The position numbers and the translations under genes were made by a program. Shown here one piece after another: positions 33,042 through 35,772 of a DNA stretch of 35,772 nt. Every line of letters starts with the position of its first letter. Position 1 is the first letter of the stretch. Source of the DNA: an uncultured Desulfovibrio sp. (lineage in GTDB: Bacteria > Desulfobacterota > Desulfovibrionia > Desulfovibrionales > Desulfovibrionaceae); NCBI RefSeq assembly GCF_944324935.1, contig NZ_CALUYG010000028.1, forward strand, positions 1 to 35,772, in the 5' to 3' direction. The notes under the pieces were generated by a model. It did not search any database. It saw only the letters and a list, made by a program, of their open reading frames with translations, and had not been told where the DNA came from.

Positions 33042-33386
33042 TTTTACCCCTAAAATCAACCCCCAAAATTACTGGATGCTTTTGGCTGTATCAGGTCGAC
33101 TTGGGATAATCACCAAAAAGGCGTGAAATCTGAAAACGGAAATTGTGGCTTTTGGCATAGTCTGCGGGCTGGCTGTTTCCGGGCAGTAAAAAGGCGCTCG
33201 CGTTGCTGCAAGCGTCGGAATTTTTCCATAGAAATTTGTCCTTGGGGCTAACAGAAGCGGATATAAGAACGCAGGCAAAACGATGTTGTTTGTCTAACAC
33301 GTTGAAAATAATAAAAAATTTAACAGGAAGATAGTTGCAATAATCCTTGCAACAGAATGATTTATCAATATAAGTGGGGGAGTGTA

Positions 33387-34751
33387 ATGCCTGAAAAGCC
33401 TGTTGCGCGAGTTGGAGATACCGTATTGATGGCAGCCCCAGTGTCAGGGGCAACAATCGCCCGATTGCTCTTGTGGGAAGTACCTATAACTGTCCAGTGC
33501 ATGGCCCAAATCCCATTGTAACTGGCGCGCCATATATTTTTGGGAATGATGTTCTTGTGGCGCATGTTGGTTCAAAAACTGCATGTGGAGCAGAGATTAC
33601 GTCTGGCTCTCCTGATGTATTTGTTTGCGTGCCGTCTTTATCAGGAGAAGCAAGAGGAATAGATAATAGTTCTGTCAAAAAAAGTTATGATGAACAGGTA
33701 AGAGTTTTGGACAGAAATGGTAATCCCGTAGCGTTTATGCCATATTATATTTGTGATGAAGACGGGAATACTTATAGTGGAAATACTGATGAATATGGAT
33801 ATTGTAGTAGATTATACACAAAAGACATGCAAAGATTAAATATATCTAGGCGTACAAGCATTAGAAATGGAGGCTGCTCATGTGTAGTCAAGTTTACGCT
33901 GATGATGAAAATGCGAGAACAAATACCACGCCAAACTCATGTTACAATATTCTTGGTTCATGGATGCCTTTAGATCTACATTTATTTATGTTTGTTGATG
34001 AAATTGGAAAAAATGGAATGTTGGTAAGGAAGATTCGTACTTATGAGCCACCAACAGAATTATATGCAACAAAAGCTGGTTTATTTCCTAAATCTCCATA
34101 TTCAAATACATCTTTTGTAGAGCATGTTTTAAATGCAAAGAGATCGCATTTCATATCCGCAAGTACATTATTTCCTGATGGTGCTCCTAATTTTTCTGGA
34201 GGGAAAAAATTTATATAGATATTGATGAAGCTATTCGGCATGGGTCAAGGATAATATCTTCAGAAGAAATTATAAGTGGATTAAGACTGTATGCGAAAGA
34301 GCATCCACATACTGAACAGAGGGTAAACAAACTTATAAATGCTATACAACATATTGAAAAAGAAGTGCTGATAGAGCCTCCTCGTGGTAAAGGAGTATAT
34401 TCAGGCGCCATCTGGCGTCCTGAAATTTATGATAAAATGATTAAATTAAACAAAGTTGCCAAGGTTGTTCAAATCTTTGGATTTGCATTTACAGCTTATG
34501 ATTTAGGAAATGCCACAGTAAAATCATTCCAAGAGCAGTCTGTTGCGCCATTGACTGCTGAGGCTGTTCGTCAAGCTGGCGGATGGGGGGCCGCTTGGTT
34601 AGGTTTTAAGATAGGGGGAGTGGCTGGAGCCACATGCACATTAGAAACTGGCCCAGGTGCAGCGATTGGAGGTTTAATTGGCGGAATTATTTTCGGTTTT
34701 GCAGGTTATTGGGGAGCTGATTGGGTAGCTGACTTCATTTATGAGGATTAA
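33387..34751 (+). pseudogene. PAAR-tipped effector, frameshifted (T6SS-type)
   Basis: ATG 33387 (GGGGGAG upstream) starts MPEKPVARVGDT, a PAAR opening. One base is missing near 33421; the right frame then reads RIDGSPSVRGNNRPIALVGS and CPVHGPNPIVTGAPYIFGND to SKTACGAEITSGSPDVFV, the rest of the PAAR fold. A transthyretin-like spacer follows (RVLDRNGNPVAFMPYYICDE, then NTDEYGYCSRLY). Two bases seem lost near 33840, one base gained near 33885, and one A lost in the A-run at 34204-34209; each fix restores a sensible frame. The last 130 residues end in a glycine-zipper, membrane-active stretch (GGWGAAWLGFKIGGVAGA, GAAIGGLIGGIIFGFAGYW). PAAR proteins sharpen the tip of a type VI needle and carry toxins. 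The small gene behind it looks like the immunity protein. GC is far lower than the backbone. Confidence 0.8.
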
Positions 34752-34753
34752 CT

Positions 34754-35164
34754 ATGTCATTGTTTTCATATATAAAACAAAAGTTTTTTTATAGAAAGCA
34801 ACAATCGCCTTCTGTTGATTTAACTTTGCTTCCGCTAGTACCTAACCCATTTATCCCATGGGAAGTCTATCCTGATATTGATCCCGATGTCTGTTTATTT
34901 ACTCAAGGAAATGAATCGACATGGCTCTGTGAGATTTGGTTTCCATATTGGGAAAGTCTTTCAGAGAGAGAAAAAGAAGATTTAAAAAGTCGAGCACCTA
35001 CTGATGCTTGGCGTGAATGGCTAGATTGGAGAAGTGAAGGGGCAAGAATAGCAAGAATAGACCATGAAGAAAGAGGCATTCCTTTTGATTGTTATGGATA
35101 TTTATATGATTTCAAAGTTAATTACATAATCGATTATTTACAAGACAAGAAAATCACAAAATAG
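34754..35164 (+). CDS. Probable immunity protein for the PAAR effector
   Basis: 136 residues, starting 2 bases after the effector stop with GAGGAT about 7 bases upstream. It is acidic-to-neutral and rich in Trp and Tyr (WLCEIWFPYWESLSEREKED, DAWREWLDWRSEG), with no signal peptide and only one weak hydrophobic stretch at the start. I do not recognise a family. The position directly behind a PAAR-tipped protein, small size, AT-rich composition and lack of other neighbours fit an immunity gene; this is inference from context. Its frame is intact even though the effector frame is broken. Confidence 0.6.
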   Translation: MSLFSYIKQKFFYRKQQSPSVDLTLLPLVPNPFIPWEVYPDIDPDVCLFTQGNESTWLCEIWFPYWESLSEREKEDLKSRAPTDAWREWLDWRSEGARIARIDHEERGIPFDCYGYLYDFKVNYIIDYLQDKKITK

Positions 35165-35256
35165 AGCAAATAGTTCGTTATATTTGCTATTGTATAAAAT
35201 GTATGTGATTCAAGCTATTGTTTAACATGGTAGTTGTAAAATAATAATTAAAAAAA

Positions 35257-35700
35257 TAGGGTCACGACTAGCAGAGAGGATTCTCTCTGAGCATCTTGAG
35301 GTGGAGTTTGTAGATATCCTCATGACGGTGATTAAAACGAAACTCGCATTCTTTCAAATGGTAATAGAAGCTATGCTTGTGAATGCCACGGAAGCGAATC
35401 AGTCGAGTCTTGGCAAAGGCCAAAAAGCTTTCTATCCCATTGATATGAGAATGCTTGTTAGCAAACTCGTTGTTCCCATGCTCAACGCGAAAGTGCTTCT
35501 GATAGCCCAAATCTACCCGCCCGTCGTACCCTCGCCAGCCGTCAGACGGTAAAAGCGCGCTGGGGAAGGGATGGGGGGCTTGGGGGGAAGGATGACGAGA
35601 ACGCCTTTTCTCGCTTCGCTGCGAAAAGGCTGGGCCCTCCCGCGCCTGCGAGGAGTTCCCCTTCCCCCAAACACTCCGTAAACAGTGTTGGCAGACCCTA
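35257..35700. mobile_element. Remnant of an IS1595-type element
   Basis: TAGGGTC at 35257-35263 and GACCCTA at 35694-35700 are 7-bp inverted ends around a transposase C-terminal fragment. The 444 bases are too short for a whole IS1595 element (about 1 kb), so the interior has been lost. The stretch 35560-35700 is filler with a hairpin (GCCTTTTC at 35603-35610 with GAAAAGGC at 35623-35630) and the G/C-run repeat. Confidence 0.45.
35268..35555 (-). pseudogene. IS1595-family transposase, C-terminal fragment
   Basis: Read on the minus strand, this runs from SDGWRGYDGRVDLGYQKHFR through HGNNEFANKHSHINGIESF and FAKTRLIRFRGIHKH to YYHLKECEFRFNHR and RENPLC-stop. It is the typical C-terminal half of IS1595/ISXO2-like transposases, with the DDE-type Asp in DGW and the Glu in NGIE. 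The N-terminal half and first catalytic Asp are missing: before SDGW the frame enters unrelated GC-rich filler. About 95 of about 310 residues remain, so it cannot transpose by itself. Confidence 0.8.
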
Positions 35701-35702
35701 GG
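35648..35702. repeat. Dispersed repeat resembling an IS end (right copy)
   Basis: Partner of 180-235 with the same order: GCGAGGAGTTCCCCTTCC, CCAAAC, a variable patch, then a CAGACCCTA end. It abuts the transposase remnant. After it the sequence GGGGCTGTTTCTAAAAAAGC may be the start of another element that leaves the window. Confidence 0.5.
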
Positions 35703-35772
35703 GGCTGTTTCTAAAAAAGCTGGACATCTTGAATGACTCCTGCTTTCCTGTTTGTTATGAGCAGACATGACA

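Noticed and set aside
33091..33456. Minus-strand 121-codon frame before the PAAR gene
   Set aside because: It overlaps the start of the PAAR gene, has no ribosome site or recognisable motif, and lies in low-GC DNA where its codon use looks random.

Overview
The window is GC-rich chromosome that looks like a Desulfovibrionaceae member, most likely an intestinal Desulfovibrio. The reasons are an adjacent nrfH-nrfA pair with an HcpR-type operator, a DUF2325 gene ahead of feoB with a Fur-box-like operator, a large sigma-54 activator facing a porin operon, and the general gene style. This assignment is inference from gene content; no rRNA or marker search was possible.

Layout. 1-4611 (minus): a three-gene unit of outer-membrane porin, MFS transporter and Amidohydro_3 hydrolase. 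It is read from a clear -24/-12 promoter and faces a sigma-54 activator (4818-7694) across three evenly built 17-bp repeats. 7785-8918: a secreted DUF4198-type protein. 9088-13965 (minus): livKHMGF, a branched-chain amino-acid ABC importer, with a hairpin after livK that probably sets livK apart from livHMGF. 14176-15552: der, the ribosome-assembly GTPase. 15683-19560 (minus): three tandem paralogs of a secreted Sel1/TPR-like protein; the last is frameshifted, and two share about 350 bp of identical sequence. 19789-22385 (plus): DUF2325 gene and feoB, iron uptake. 22633-24080 (plus): degenerate secreted SNase-like protein, unknown protein and DEDDh exonuclease. 24340-26362 (plus): nrfH-nrfA, ammonia-forming nitrite reductase, behind two palindromes. 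A (TC)19 tract then precedes a GNAT acetyltransferase. 27589-28954 (plus): flgB-flgC-fliE behind a second -24/-12 promoter, ending in a terminator with no fliF. 29237-32812 (plus): surface-sugar genes gmhA, rfbG (two frameshifts) and rfbH. From about 32950 to 35250 the DNA turns AT-rich and holds a broken PAAR-tipped effector with a likely immunity gene. The right end has an IS1595-type transposase remnant; GC-rich repeats related to its end also lie at the left edge of the window.

How it fits together: the well-supported parts are nutrient import (liv, feo, porin/MFS), nitrite respiration and detoxification at the membrane, flagellar rod assembly and envelope sugar synthesis. The left operon looks like a self-contained uptake-and-hydrolysis module with its own sigma-54 activator and unknown substrate. 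The right third is accessory DNA with many indels. Those could be real decay or residual assembly error in homopolymers, and this should be settled before the pseudogene calls are trusted.
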